59,289 bases of DNA from CAZFDT01 sp964518335 (GTDB lineage: Bacteria > Planctomycetota > Phycisphaerae > Phycisphaerales > Phycisphaeraceae), in the NCBI GenBank assembly GCA_964518335.1, contig CAZFDT010000028.1:1-59289 (forward strand), given 5' to 3'. Position 1 is the stretch's first letter. Each line of letters starts with the position of its first letter. The position numbers and the translations under genes are program-made. The notes under the pieces are model-generated. The model was not told where the DNA came from. It made no database searches and was given only the letters and a program-made list of their open reading frames with translations. Below, one piece after another: positions 16,366 to 24,269 of the stretch.

Positions 16366-17192
16366 CAGCGCAGGTGCCGCCGAAGGAACGCCGTGCAAAG
16401 GTCGGCCCAGGTGGCGATGCTCGGATCGCAGGCGCGGTCGGGCCGATTGGCCAGCCCCAGACCGTGCGGTCCACGCTCGTACACGTGCAGCTCGACGGGC
16501 ACGCCAGCGCCATGACAGGCGGCGGCGAACTGCATCGCGTTGGGCAGCGGCACGGACGGATCGTTGGCGGTGTGCCACAGGAACGTGGGCGGCGTCTGCG
16601 CGGTGACGTGGCGATGGGTGCTCAGCAGCTCGCGCAGCGCGGCGTCCTCCTGCCGGGAACCCAGCAGGTTGCTGCGCGACCCGCCGTGCGACGGCACGCC
16701 GGCCATGTCGATCACCGCGTAACACAGCACCGCCGCGTCAGGCCGGGCGTCGAACCGGCCCAGCAGATCGTCCTCCTCGCAGGCGAACGCGGCGTGATGC
16801 ACGGTCAGTGTCGAAGCCAGATGCCCGCCCGCCGAAAAGCCCAGCACCGCGATGGCGTCAGGCTTGATGCGCCACTCCTCGGCGCACGCCCGCACCAGGC
16901 GCATCGCCCGTTGTGCGTCGTGGATCGTCGCCGGGTGATGATGCCCCGCCGAGCCCAGCCGGTAGTTGAGCACGACGGCGTGGAAGCCTTCGCGGTTGAG
17001 CCACAGCGCGATGTCGTGGCCCTCGTGCGGCGCGAGGCTGCCGTAGCCGCCGCCGGGCAGCACCAGCACCGCCGGAAGTGGTTCGTCACCGTCGAGCAGG
17101 TAGGGCACGACGCTGGCGTACCGCCCCGCCGGCGCGTCGGGATCGAACTCGCCCGGCCATAACGCGATCTTCTGCAACGTCGTCGCACCCAT
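16365..17192 (-). CDS. Alpha/beta hydrolase, esterase/lipase (acetylxylan esterase-like)
   Basis: A 275-residue alpha/beta-hydrolase. The oxyanion segment is LVLPGGGYGSLAPHEG, the nucleophile elbow is LGFSAGGHLAST (Ser ~120), and the acid and His are HTANDPSVPLPNA and ERGPHGLGLA. This matches the BD-FAE/hormone-sensitive-lipase-like esterases often annotated as acetylxylan esterases. There is no signal peptide. It is first in a two-gene unit with the M19 dipeptidase, overlapping by 1 nt. Substrate not determined; small ester or acetyl-sugar hydrolysis is most likely. Confidence 0.85.
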   Translation of the reverse strand: MGATTLQKIALWPGEFDPDAPAGRYASVVPYLLDGDEPLPAVLVLPGGGYGSLAPHEGHDIALWLNREGFHAVVLNYRLGSAGHHHPATIHDAQRAMRLVRACAEEWRIKPDAIAVLGFSAGGHLASTLTVHHAAFACEEDDLLGRFDARPDAAVLCYAVIDMAGVPSHGGSRSNLLGSRQEDAALRELLSTHRHVTAQTPPTFLWHTANDPSVPLPNAMQFAAACHGAGVPVELHVYERGPHGLGLANRPDRACDPSIATWADLCTAFLRRHLR

Positions 17193-17268
17193 GCCACCGA
17201 CCCTTTCAAGTCAAGGGCCGCGATTATAGCGGTCGCCTGTCGCTGGAGCAGGTGCGTTGCAGTGATCG

Positions 17269-18324
17269 CTACTCGACCAGGTGTCGGAACCCCACCGCGT
17301 CGTCGGTGCGGCGGACGAGGGCGAAATCGTTCTTGTACGACACGGGCACAAAACGGTCGGCGCCGCTGGCGGCAAATTCCTGGGCCACGGCCGTGCCCGT
17401 CCAGTCGAAATCGAAAAGCGCCTGCCGCACCTGCGCGGCCAGCTCGGGCTTGAGATGGTGAACATGGCCGATCGCCGCCGAAGGAAACGCTTCGGATGTG
17501 TAGATCACCCGCACCGCCCCGTCGCTGATCTCGTCCCGGGCGAGCGTGCGCGTGACCATGTCGCTGGCGACGGCGGCCGCTTCGTATCGGCCGGCGGCCA
17601 CGCCCAGGATCGACTCGACGTGCCCGCGCGAGAACACCCACAGATAATCGCGCTCCGGCTCGAGCCCGAAGTCGCCCATCAGGATCACCAGCGCCGCCTT
17701 GTACCCGGAGTTCGACGCCGGATCGGTGAATGCAATGGTGCGGCCCTTGAGATCGGACACACCTCGAATCGAACTGCCCGCGGGCACGATGATCTGCATC
17801 GTGTAGCCACGCATGTCTTCCACACCGCCCGGCGCGCACACGGGCACGAATCCGCAGGCGTTGACGGCCACGGGCACGCTGCCGGTGTTCAGACCCGTCA
17901 CGTGCAGACGCCCCGCCTTCAGCGCCTGCAACTGCTCACGAGCCGAGTCGAGCTGCACGTATTCGACAGGTCGGCCGATCCGCGCCGACAGGTGCGCCAC
18001 CAGCGGCTCGAACACCTTGGCGTACTTCGACGGGTCGTCCGTGGCGACGTAGCTGAACGTGAGCGTGGGCGGGTCGATGAGCAGCGCCGCATCGGCGGGC
18101 GCGTCGGCGACCAGGTCGCCGTCGGCGTCAGTGAACCGCGCGTCCAGCCGGTTCTCGACGCGCAGCCCCAGCCCCGTGCTGATCATCGTCGCCCGGTGAT
18201 CGTTCTGCTGCACCTTGGCCATGCCCACGCGATAGATGATCGTCGCGGCGACGCCCAGCACGACGATGATCCCGATTAGGCGCAAAGCGTGCGAACCGCG
18301 GCACGATGGAGAGGTGTCGTTCAT
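17269..18324 (-). CDS. PhnD-like phosphate/phosphonate ABC transporter binding protein
   Basis: A 351-residue protein anchored by one N-terminal membrane segment (residues ~14-33, LRLIGIIVVLGVAATIIYRV) without a lipobox Cys. Residues ~85-335 match the PhnD family: TFSYVATDDPSKYAKVFEPL, GRLHVTGLNTGSVPVAV, GVSDLKGRTIAFTDPASNSG, and a C-terminal TSEAFPSAAIGHVHHLKPEL. Before the domain is an acidic FTDADGDLVAD, a calcium-loop-like sequence. No phnC or phnE lies nearby, so this may be a sensor or an orphan binding protein rather than part of a transporter. The binding site preference cannot be read directly. Confidence 0.8.
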   Translation of the reverse strand: MNDTSPSCRGSHALRLIGIIVVLGVAATIIYRVGMAKVQQNDHRATMISTGLGLRVENRLDARFTDADGDLVADAPADAALLIDPPTLTFSYVATDDPSKYAKVFEPLVAHLSARIGRPVEYVQLDSAREQLQALKAGRLHVTGLNTGSVPVAVNACGFVPVCAPGGVEDMRGYTMQIIVPAGSSIRGVSDLKGRTIAFTDPASNSGYKAALVILMGDFGLEPERDYLWVFSRGHVESILGVAAGRYEAAAVASDMVTRTLARDEISDGAVRVIYTSEAFPSAAIGHVHHLKPELAAQVRQALFDFDWTGTAVAQEFAASGADRFVPVSYKNDFALVRRTDDAVGFRHLVE

Positions 18325-18378
18325 GCTTTGTCTCGCAGGCCGATGTGGCCACCAGTGTCCCCGGCGGCGGCAAGCGAA

Positions 18379-20001
18379 TCAAGCGTTATTCTCAGCCAGG
18401 TCGGGCTGGGCGACGAGCTCGCCGAAAAGCGCCAGGGTCGCCGCGCGCTGGATGCGGACGCGGACGATGCGGCCCACCAGCGACGCGTCGGCGTCGAACA
18501 TGACGATGAGATCGCCGCCGGTGCGGCCTGTGAGCTGGCTGACCAGTCGCGGCCGCTCCCAGCCCAGCTCGACGTTGCCTGCGGGGGCGCCGTGGGAACT
18601 CTTCTGCTGGCGGGCGCTGACCGACTCGACGAACACCTCGACGGTGCGACCGACGTATTGCCGATGCACCCGCTCGCTGCAGCGCGCCTGGATCGCCAGC
18701 AGCTCGTTGTTGCGGCGGCGCTTGGTCGGCTCGTCCACGTCGTCGGGCAACCGGTCGTGAGCCGTCGTGCCCGGCCGGGGCGAATACTTGAAGATGAAGG
18801 CGTTCTTGAACGCGCACTTGTCCAGGAGCGCTGCAGTGGCCTGGTGGTCGTCGGCGGTCTCGCCGGGGAAGCCGCAGATGATGTCCGTCGCCAGTTCCGC
18901 GTCGGGCAGATACTCCCGAATCCGATCGACCAGATCGAGGTATTCCTCGACGCTGTATCCGCGGTTCATCGCCCGGAGGATGCGGTTGCTGCCGGACTGG
19001 ACCGGCAGGTGCAGGTAGCGACAGATCCGGGGTCGCTGGGCCATGACGCGCAGGATGTCGTCGCCGAAGTCGCGCGGGAAGCTGGTGACAAACCGCAGCC
19101 GCGGCAGGTCGGGCAGCTCGTCGTGGATGCGCGCGAGCAGGTCGGCGAATGTCGTGACGCAGCGAGCCGGGCCGTCCCCGGCCCCGGCGTCAAGGGCGAT
19201 CGGCGCCGGGGCCGGGAACGGCCCGGCTCGCTCGGCGGTCGTCCCCGCGTTGCGCACGATCCGACCCACCTGCGGCTGCTGCACGCCGTCGATCGTCACC
19301 GCCGCGCCGTGGTCGTAATGATAGTGGTTGACCGTCTGCCCCAGCAGCGTGATCTCCCGAACGCCGGCGGCGACCAGGCGGCGGCACTCCTCGACGATCG
19401 CGTCCGGCGGACGATGCACCTCCGCACCGCGCGTGTTGGGCACGACGCAGTACGAGCAGAACTTGTTGCACCCGCGCGTGATCCGCACGTACGCGCTGCC
19501 CTCGTGCTCGTCGGGCGAAAAGCTGCGCGACAGGTCCAGCAGCTCGAGCTGATCCTCCGCCGCTGCCAGCGTCCCGCTGCGACGGTGCGTGTTGCCCTGT
19601 AGCGCGACGCGATCGTCGAGCGACCGGGTCTTCACCGCGTTGTCGATCAGCATCGGGACCTTGTCCAGCTCGCCCGGCCCGCACAGCAGATCGATCTGCG
19701 GGTAGCGGCGGATCATGTCCGCCCCGTCGCGCTCGGCCATGCACCCAATCACCCCCAGCACCACCCCGGGACGCTCCTTCTTGTGAATGCCCACCAGTCC
19801 GACCCGGCTCCACACCTTGTTCTCCGCATGCTCGCGCACACTGCAGGTGTTATAGAGCACCACGTCGGCCCGGCGCCAGTCCTCGATGAAGCGATACCCC
19901 AGCCCCTGCAACTGCCCGCGCACGAGCTGGCTGTCCAGCACGTTCATCTGGCAGCCAAACGTCTCCAGGTACACCGTTCGTGGGGCGTGGGCGTCGCGCA
20001 T
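18379..20001 (-). CDS. miaB: tRNA-2-methylthio-N6-dimethylallyladenosine synthase
   Basis: A 540-residue radical-SAM methylthiotransferase that adds ms2 to i6A37 of tRNAs. The N-terminal MTTase domain has the three Fe-S Cys positions in YLETFGCQMN, YNTCSVREHAENK and GVIGCMAER. The radical-SAM motif is CNKFCSYC. HLPVQSGSNRILRAMNRGY and the C-terminal TRAM-like region complete it. It is longer than the usual ~450 because of an insert at residues ~245-290, encoded around a near-perfect palindrome at 19161-19232. In-frame ATGs at 20016 and 20031 are possible; I choose 20001 just before the family's conserved start. Confidence 0.93.
   Translation of the reverse strand: MRDAHAPRTVYLETFGCQMNVLDSQLVRGQLQGLGYRFIEDWRRADVVLYNTCSVREHAENKVWSRVGLVGIHKKERPGVVLGVIGCMAERDGADMIRRYPQIDLLCGPGELDKVPMLIDNAVKTRSLDDRVALQGNTHRRSGTLAAAEDQLELLDLSRSFSPDEHEGSAYVRITRGCNKFCSYCVVPNTRGAEVHRPPDAIVEECRRLVAAGVREITLLGQTVNHYHYDHGAAVTIDGVQQPQVGRIVRNAGTTAERAGPFPAPAPIALDAGAGDGPARCVTTFADLLARIHDELPDLPRLRFVTSFPRDFGDDILRVMAQRPRICRYLHLPVQSGSNRILRAMNRGYSVEEYLDLVDRIREYLPDAELATDIICGFPGETADDHQATAALLDKCAFKNAFIFKYSPRPGTTAHDRLPDDVDEPTKRRRNNELLAIQARCSERVHRQYVGRTVEVFVESVSARQQKSSHGAPAGNVELGWERPRLVSQLTGRTGGDLIVMFDADASLVGRIVRVRIQRAATLALFGELVAQPDLAENNA
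19161..19232. repeat. Palindromic element in frame within miaB
   Basis: The 29-nt arms 19161-19189 and 19204-19232 are reverse complements at 28 of 29 positions around a 14-nt loop, beginning AGCGAGCCGGGCCG. The 72-nt element equals 24 codons and keeps the miaB frame open. It lies in a region where most MiaB proteins have a short loop between the radical-SAM motif and the FAELL-like helix (FADLL here). Confidence 0.85.
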
Positions 20002-20104
20002 GGCCAAGCCCCACATGATAGCACCGCGCATGATTCGGGCCGCCACGCCGGACCTGAGTCCGCGAAGGTCCGGATGGTTGATGATTTGGGGATCACGCAG
20101 CAGA

Positions 20105-20137
20105 ATCCGGAGCTTCGAAGACTCAGCTCCGGCGTGA
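20105..20137. repeat. Hairpin repeat (copy 2)
   Basis: This 33-nt sequence is identical to 4358-4390. CCGGAGCT (20107-20114) pairs with AGCTCCGG (20125-20132) around TCGAAGACTC. It sits 6 nt past the fliS stop and in front of miaB, where it could mark the fliS mRNA 3' end. The tandem 18-bp extension of copy 1 is absent. Confidence 0.85.
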
Positions 20138-20143
20138 AAGCCC

Positions 20144-20605
20144 TCACGCGCTCTTGGACAGGGTGCTCACCGCCGTCTGCTGGGCGCCGACGATGCTCAT
20201 CGCCGACCCCGCGGCGCCGCGGTTCTCGTCGGCGAGCTTCTTCATCAGCATCACCCACGTGTCGCGCTCGAAGCTGATCAGCTCGATCGCCTCGGCCAGC
20301 TTCTTCTCGTTGCGCTCGACGTGGGCATCGACGAGCAGGCGATAGATGTAGGTGTACAGGGCGCTGAGCTTGGCGCACAGCTCGGGATCGACCTGGTGGT
20401 TGAGGCTGGTGGACAGCTCCAGCACGATCTTCTGGGCGCGGAGGAGGTTGTTGTAAAGCTCCTCGTGGCGGCCGGCGGCCAGACTCGCCTGCGCCTGGCG
20501 GGCAAACTTGATCGCGCCGTCGAACAGCATCAGCCGCAGCTCCTCGCGGCTGGCGGTCATGATCTTGGTCTTCAGGTACGGGTTGGGACCGGTGGAAAGA
20601 CTCAT
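20144..20605 (-). CDS. fliS: Flagellar secretion chaperone FliS
   Basis: A 153-residue FliS, the cytoplasmic chaperone that binds flagellin before export. Recognisable segments are NPYLKTKIMTASREELRLML at the N-terminus, LFDGAIKFARQA, LLRAQKIVLELSTSLNH, and the helix ALYTYIYRLLVDAHVERNEK. The C-terminal ~20 residues are a Ser/Ala tail. It follows fliD in the same direction with a 79-nt gap, a common flagellar gene order. Flagellin genes are not in the window. Confidence 0.92.
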   Translation of the reverse strand: MSLSTGPNPYLKTKIMTASREELRLMLFDGAIKFARQAQASLAAGRHEELYNNLLRAQKIVLELSTSLNHQVDPELCAKLSALYTYIYRLLVDAHVERNEKKLAEAIELISFERDTWVMLMKKLADENRGAAGSAMSIVGAQQTAVSTLSKSA

Positions 20606-20684
20606 GCCAAGCTGTTATCGACCCTCCCGAGTCGGTCGCGTGAACGGGGCGGCGGCGAACGCGGCCGGCCCGATAATGTCGCGG

Positions 20685-23600
20685 TCAGTTGTTGCGGCTG
20701 CGGTTGCTCGTGCTGTTGCGGGCCTGCGTCGCCAGTGCCGACAGGCTGCTCAGCGCCCCGCCCTGGTCCTGGAGTTGCGCCAGCGCCCGCTCCATCGCCA
20801 GGAACTGCTGCTCCAGCCTCGCCCGCTTGGATTCGAGAATCTTGTCGATGTCGGCAAGACGCTTGTCGTTGATCTCGATCTGCCCGCCCAGCGTATCGAC
20901 ACGGCTCTTATAGACGCCGTCGATCGAGTCGGTCAGTCGTGCGAGATACTCGTCGATGCGCACGCCCACGCCCCCGCGGGCGATCTGCGTGTTGCCGGTG
21001 ATCTCGTTCTCGGCCGTCTCCTTGAAGGAGAAAAGCTGCTGCACCGCGTCGCGGTCGGTCGTCAGGGCGGCGCGGAACTTGGCGTCGTCGAACTCCAGCA
21101 CCGAGTCCTTGCCCACGCGGATGCCGATCTGCGACAGCGCCGAGAACTGGCTGGTCAACTCCGTGTTGCGGTTGGTCACCAGCGAATAGAGCCGGTTCTT
21201 CGTCGTCGTCACCGTCGGGTCGCCCAGCAGCAGGCCACGCCGCTCGTTCTCGGCGTCGTACGAGTCGTGCTTGTTGATCGCCGTGACCACCTTGTTGAAG
21301 TTGTCCACGAACGCCTTGGCGGCATTGACCAGGCCCTCGTCGTCGCGGTTGACCGTGACGGTGACGGGGATGTCGCTGACGCGCTTGAGCGTGACGGTGA
21401 CGCCGGGCACGACGTTCTCGATGACGTTGCTCTTGGCGGTGATCTGCAGGGCCTTGGCGGGGTCGGCCGAGCCGAAGAACACCACGGCGTCCTGGGCGTT
21501 GTTGACGTTGGTGGCGTTGAGGCCCAGCCCGCCGTCGTCGAAGGTGAACGCGCCGCGCGTGCCCTCGGTGCGGGCCTGCAGGCTCAGGCGGTAGGGCGCG
21601 CCGGGCGACCCGTCGTTGATGACCGCCGCCAGCACGCCGACCTTGGCGTCGTTGATCTTGAGCACCGCCGATTCGAGCGTGTCGTCGCCGGTGAGGCTGA
21701 CGGTCTTCTCGAACGAGCCGTCGAGGTTCTGACCCGGCGCCGCCGCCGCGCCCAGCAGGCCCAGGTCCGCCGCCGTCGTCGAGCCGTCTTCCTCGACCTT
21801 CAGCGCGAATGTGCCCAGCCCGGTGTCCTGCAGCAGAATGCCGTCGCCTGTGTCGTTGATCCGGGCCGTCACGGCGATGCCGCGGCTGTTGATCTCGGTG
21901 ATCACGTCCTGGATGGTGATCTCGTTGCCCTGCGTGAGGTCAACTGTCGCTTTAGCGCCGGACGAGTCGGTGATGGCGAACTTGCCGCGGGTGACGCCCA
22001 GCGCGTCGAGCCGGGTGGACTCGAAGATGTAACGGTACTGCAGGCTGCCCGATTCGAGCGTGCCGACGCCCGCCGTGCCGCTCTTGGCCATGCGCAGCGA
22101 CGCGGCGGCGGTCCCCGACACGTCGCTGACCGACATCGCGCCGGTCCCGGCGGTGTTGTCGATGAGCTGGATGCCCATGCCCGAGTTGCTGACCGAGGCG
22201 GTGACGCCGGCGCCGGCCTCGTTGATCGCGCGCAGAATGTCCTCGACCGTCTGCGCCCCGTCGAGATCGACATCGGTGCTCGCGCCCGCGCGGTTGGTGA
22301 TGCGGATCACTGCAGCGGCGGACGCCGCGCCGGAGGGCTTGAGGTTGGCGGTGGTGACCTGGTTTTTCGCCGCGTCCACGGCGATGCCCAGCTTCGTCGC
22401 GGCCGTCGCGCCGTTGAGGTTCTCGATCTTGAGGTTCGACGCCCCGCCGCTGAGGTCGGCGATGCGCAACGACTGGCCGTCGAGCGACGCCTGCAGGTTG
22501 GGCGAGGCGGCGTTGATGAGGTTGATCAGGTCCTGCACCGTGCCGCCGGCGACCGAGTCGAGGTCGATCTCGACGGCGGCGCCGATGCGGGTGGTGATCT
22601 TCAGATCGGCCGCGCCGGTCCCGTCGCCGGCCAGGCCCGCCCCGTCGAAGAGACTGGCCAGGCTCGTGCCGCCCAGCAGCGTCACCTGCGTCGAGCCTGC
22701 CAGGCCCGCCACGCCCTCGCCGCCGTTGAGGTTCTTCAGCAGCTTCGAGTTGATCGACGCCAGCACGCGCCCGCCGACGATGGCCCCGTCGCCGTCGCCG
22801 TCGCTGCCGACCAGGCCCAGGTCCACTGCAGCGTTCGACCCGTTGATCGCGGCGACGGCGAAGCCCGCCCCCCCGCCGGTGTTGTCGGTGAGCTGGATGC
22901 TCGCGCCGTCGGCGGCGACGGTGGCGGTGACGTTGCCGCCCGTCGTCGAGTTGACCAGGTCGATCAGCTCGCCGATGGTGCGAACGCTCTCGATGTCGAG
23001 GTCGTAGGTGCCGCCGCCGCCGGTGGTGATGCGGATGTCCTCGAGGCCGGCGCGGTTGCGCACGCCGTTGCCGTCGTTGAGCGTGGTCAGCAGCGTGTCG
23101 CGGCCGATGGTGTTGATCGCGGCGCCGGCGATCTCGTCGTCGGCGACACTGACGGCCAGGCCCAGCGACGTCGCCGTGCCGTTGCCGCCCACGTCGGCGA
23201 TGGTGAAGTTGCCCTCGCCGCCCGACAGGTCGGTGACTTTGATCGCGTTGCCGTCGATCTCGGCCAGGATGTTGACCCCGGTGGCCTGGTTGAGCCTGTC
23301 GATGACGTCGTTGACGCTGACGACGGAGCGCAGATCGACGATGGTGCTGCTGCCGCTGCGGTCGGTGACGCGCATGTAGCCGCGCTTGATGCCCGCGCCG
23401 CCGTTGAGCGTGGCGAGCTGGGTCTGGCTGTCGAGCCGGGCCTCGCCGCGATCGAAGCTGAGCGTGGCGCCCTGGGGGGCGAGCTTGGTGAAGTTGGTGT
23501 CGAGCAGGCCCTTGCTGACGGTCTGCTGGCCGCTGACGAGGCGGTTGACGGTGAAGCTGTAGCTGCCGGGGGCCGCCGACGCCGAGCTGCTGACGCCCAT

Positions 23601-23846
23601 GATCGAGTCGTCGCTGCTGGTGGAGGCGGTGGCGCTGAACAGCGACGGTGTGAAGGCCCCGGCCGAGCCTTTGAGCGCCAGCAGCGTGGCGTTGATTTCC
23701 TGGTAGGCCACCTGCGTGGTCTTGAGGACGGTGCTGCGGTTCTGGATGATCGTCTTGGGGCGGGACTCGATGGCGATGAGCTGATCGATCAGCGCCTTGG
23801 TATCGATGCCGCTGATGAGGCCGACGGTGCTGCTGATCGTACCCAT
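20685..23846 (-). CDS. fliD: Flagellar filament cap protein FliD, greatly expanded
   Basis: A 1053-residue FliD, over twice the usual 400-500. The N-terminal FliD_N part is clear (ISSTVGLISGIDTKALIDQL, then YQEINATLLALKGSAGAF). The C-terminal FliD_C part has AKAFVDNFNKVVTAINKHD, LLLGDPTVTTTKNRLYSLV and a final coiled coil (DKRLADIDKILESKRARLEQ). Between them lie five or six hook-IN-like modules, each with a pattern such as LNGGAGI, a beta strand, then TVQDLINLINAA and a LTDNTGG-type turn. These repeat roughly every 90-110 residues from ~135 to ~760. They probably form extra surface domains on the cap. ATG 23846 gives the conserved start. Confidence 0.93.
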   Translation of the reverse strand: MGTISSTVGLISGIDTKALIDQLIAIESRPKTIIQNRSTVLKTTQVAYQEINATLLALKGSAGAFTPSLFSATASTSSDDSIMGVSSSASAAPGSYSFTVNRLVSGQQTVSKGLLDTNFTKLAPQGATLSFDRGEARLDSQTQLATLNGGAGIKRGYMRVTDRSGSSTIVDLRSVVSVNDVIDRLNQATGVNILAEIDGNAIKVTDLSGGEGNFTIADVGGNGTATSLGLAVSVADDEIAGAAINTIGRDTLLTTLNDGNGVRNRAGLEDIRITTGGGGTYDLDIESVRTIGELIDLVNSTTGGNVTATVAADGASIQLTDNTGGGAGFAVAAINGSNAAVDLGLVGSDGDGDGAIVGGRVLASINSKLLKNLNGGEGVAGLAGSTQVTLLGGTSLASLFDGAGLAGDGTGAADLKITTRIGAAVEIDLDSVAGGTVQDLINLINAASPNLQASLDGQSLRIADLSGGASNLKIENLNGATAATKLGIAVDAAKNQVTTANLKPSGAASAAAVIRITNRAGASTDVDLDGAQTVEDILRAINEAGAGVTASVSNSGMGIQLIDNTAGTGAMSVSDVSGTAAASLRMAKSGTAGVGTLESGSLQYRYIFESTRLDALGVTRGKFAITDSSGAKATVDLTQGNEITIQDVITEINSRGIAVTARINDTGDGILLQDTGLGTFALKVEEDGSTTAADLGLLGAAAAPGQNLDGSFEKTVSLTGDDTLESAVLKINDAKVGVLAAVINDGSPGAPYRLSLQARTEGTRGAFTFDDGGLGLNATNVNNAQDAVVFFGSADPAKALQITAKSNVIENVVPGVTVTLKRVSDIPVTVTVNRDDEGLVNAAKAFVDNFNKVVTAINKHDSYDAENERRGLLLGDPTVTTTKNRLYSLVTNRNTELTSQFSALSQIGIRVGKDSVLEFDDAKFRAALTTDRDAVQQLFSFKETAENEITGNTQIARGGVGVRIDEYLARLTDSIDGVYKSRVDTLGGQIEINDKRLADIDKILESKRARLEQQFLAMERALAQLQDQGGALSSLSALATQARNSTSNRSRNN

Positions 23847-24269
23847 GTCCAACGCCTCGCGGTGAAAAGCCCTGTCAGGCCGCGGCCGCGACGAGCGCAG
23901 ACCGCGTCCTGCGGCAGTTATCGACCCGTTCCCGAGCGGCACTTGAACCCGCCGGGTCGATATGCTAAAATTAACCTAACACACGCGCCCTCCCCGCTCG
24001 GCCGCGACGCGGGCCCGGCAGCGGCGGTGTGCACTCCGGAGGTGACGACTGCGATGACGCTGCGCATGCGGATGACCGAGGATGTGTTCGGGTTTGCCGA
24101 TCTGGCGCCCGGCGCGCCGGCGGATGGGGCCACGATGGAGCCATCGAGGGCCATCAGCACGAAGGGCGTCCCCTCTACCGCCGGTGCAGGGCGACCGGGC
24201 GCGGGGGCTTGCGGGAGGGGGATCGGTTATGATGAACGGCTCGTCAACACCCTGTGGAGGTTTCAGCAC
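23847..24269. other. Divergent intergenic region between fliD and the ABC ATPase gene
   Basis: 423 nt. The only AT-rich patch (TAAAATTAACCTAACAC, about 23965-23981) is a likely promoter area. A plus-strand frame from the ATG at 24054 (MTLRMRMTEDVFGFADLAPG) is in frame with the ATPase but has no family similarity, and a good ribosome site precedes ATG 24270. I therefore do not extend the gene. Confidence 0.45.

Noticed and set aside
22308..22833. The two 10-mer copies in fliD as parts of the protein repeat
   Set aside because: They occur in different modules at different module positions, and copies occur in unrelated genes, so protein repetition does not explain them.
20508..24269. A 1638-codon open frame that fuses sequence antisense to fliD with the ABC ATPase
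   Set aside because: Only the part after ATG 24270 has family motifs and a ribosome site; the rest mirrors fliD and is a by-product of GC-rich codon structure.
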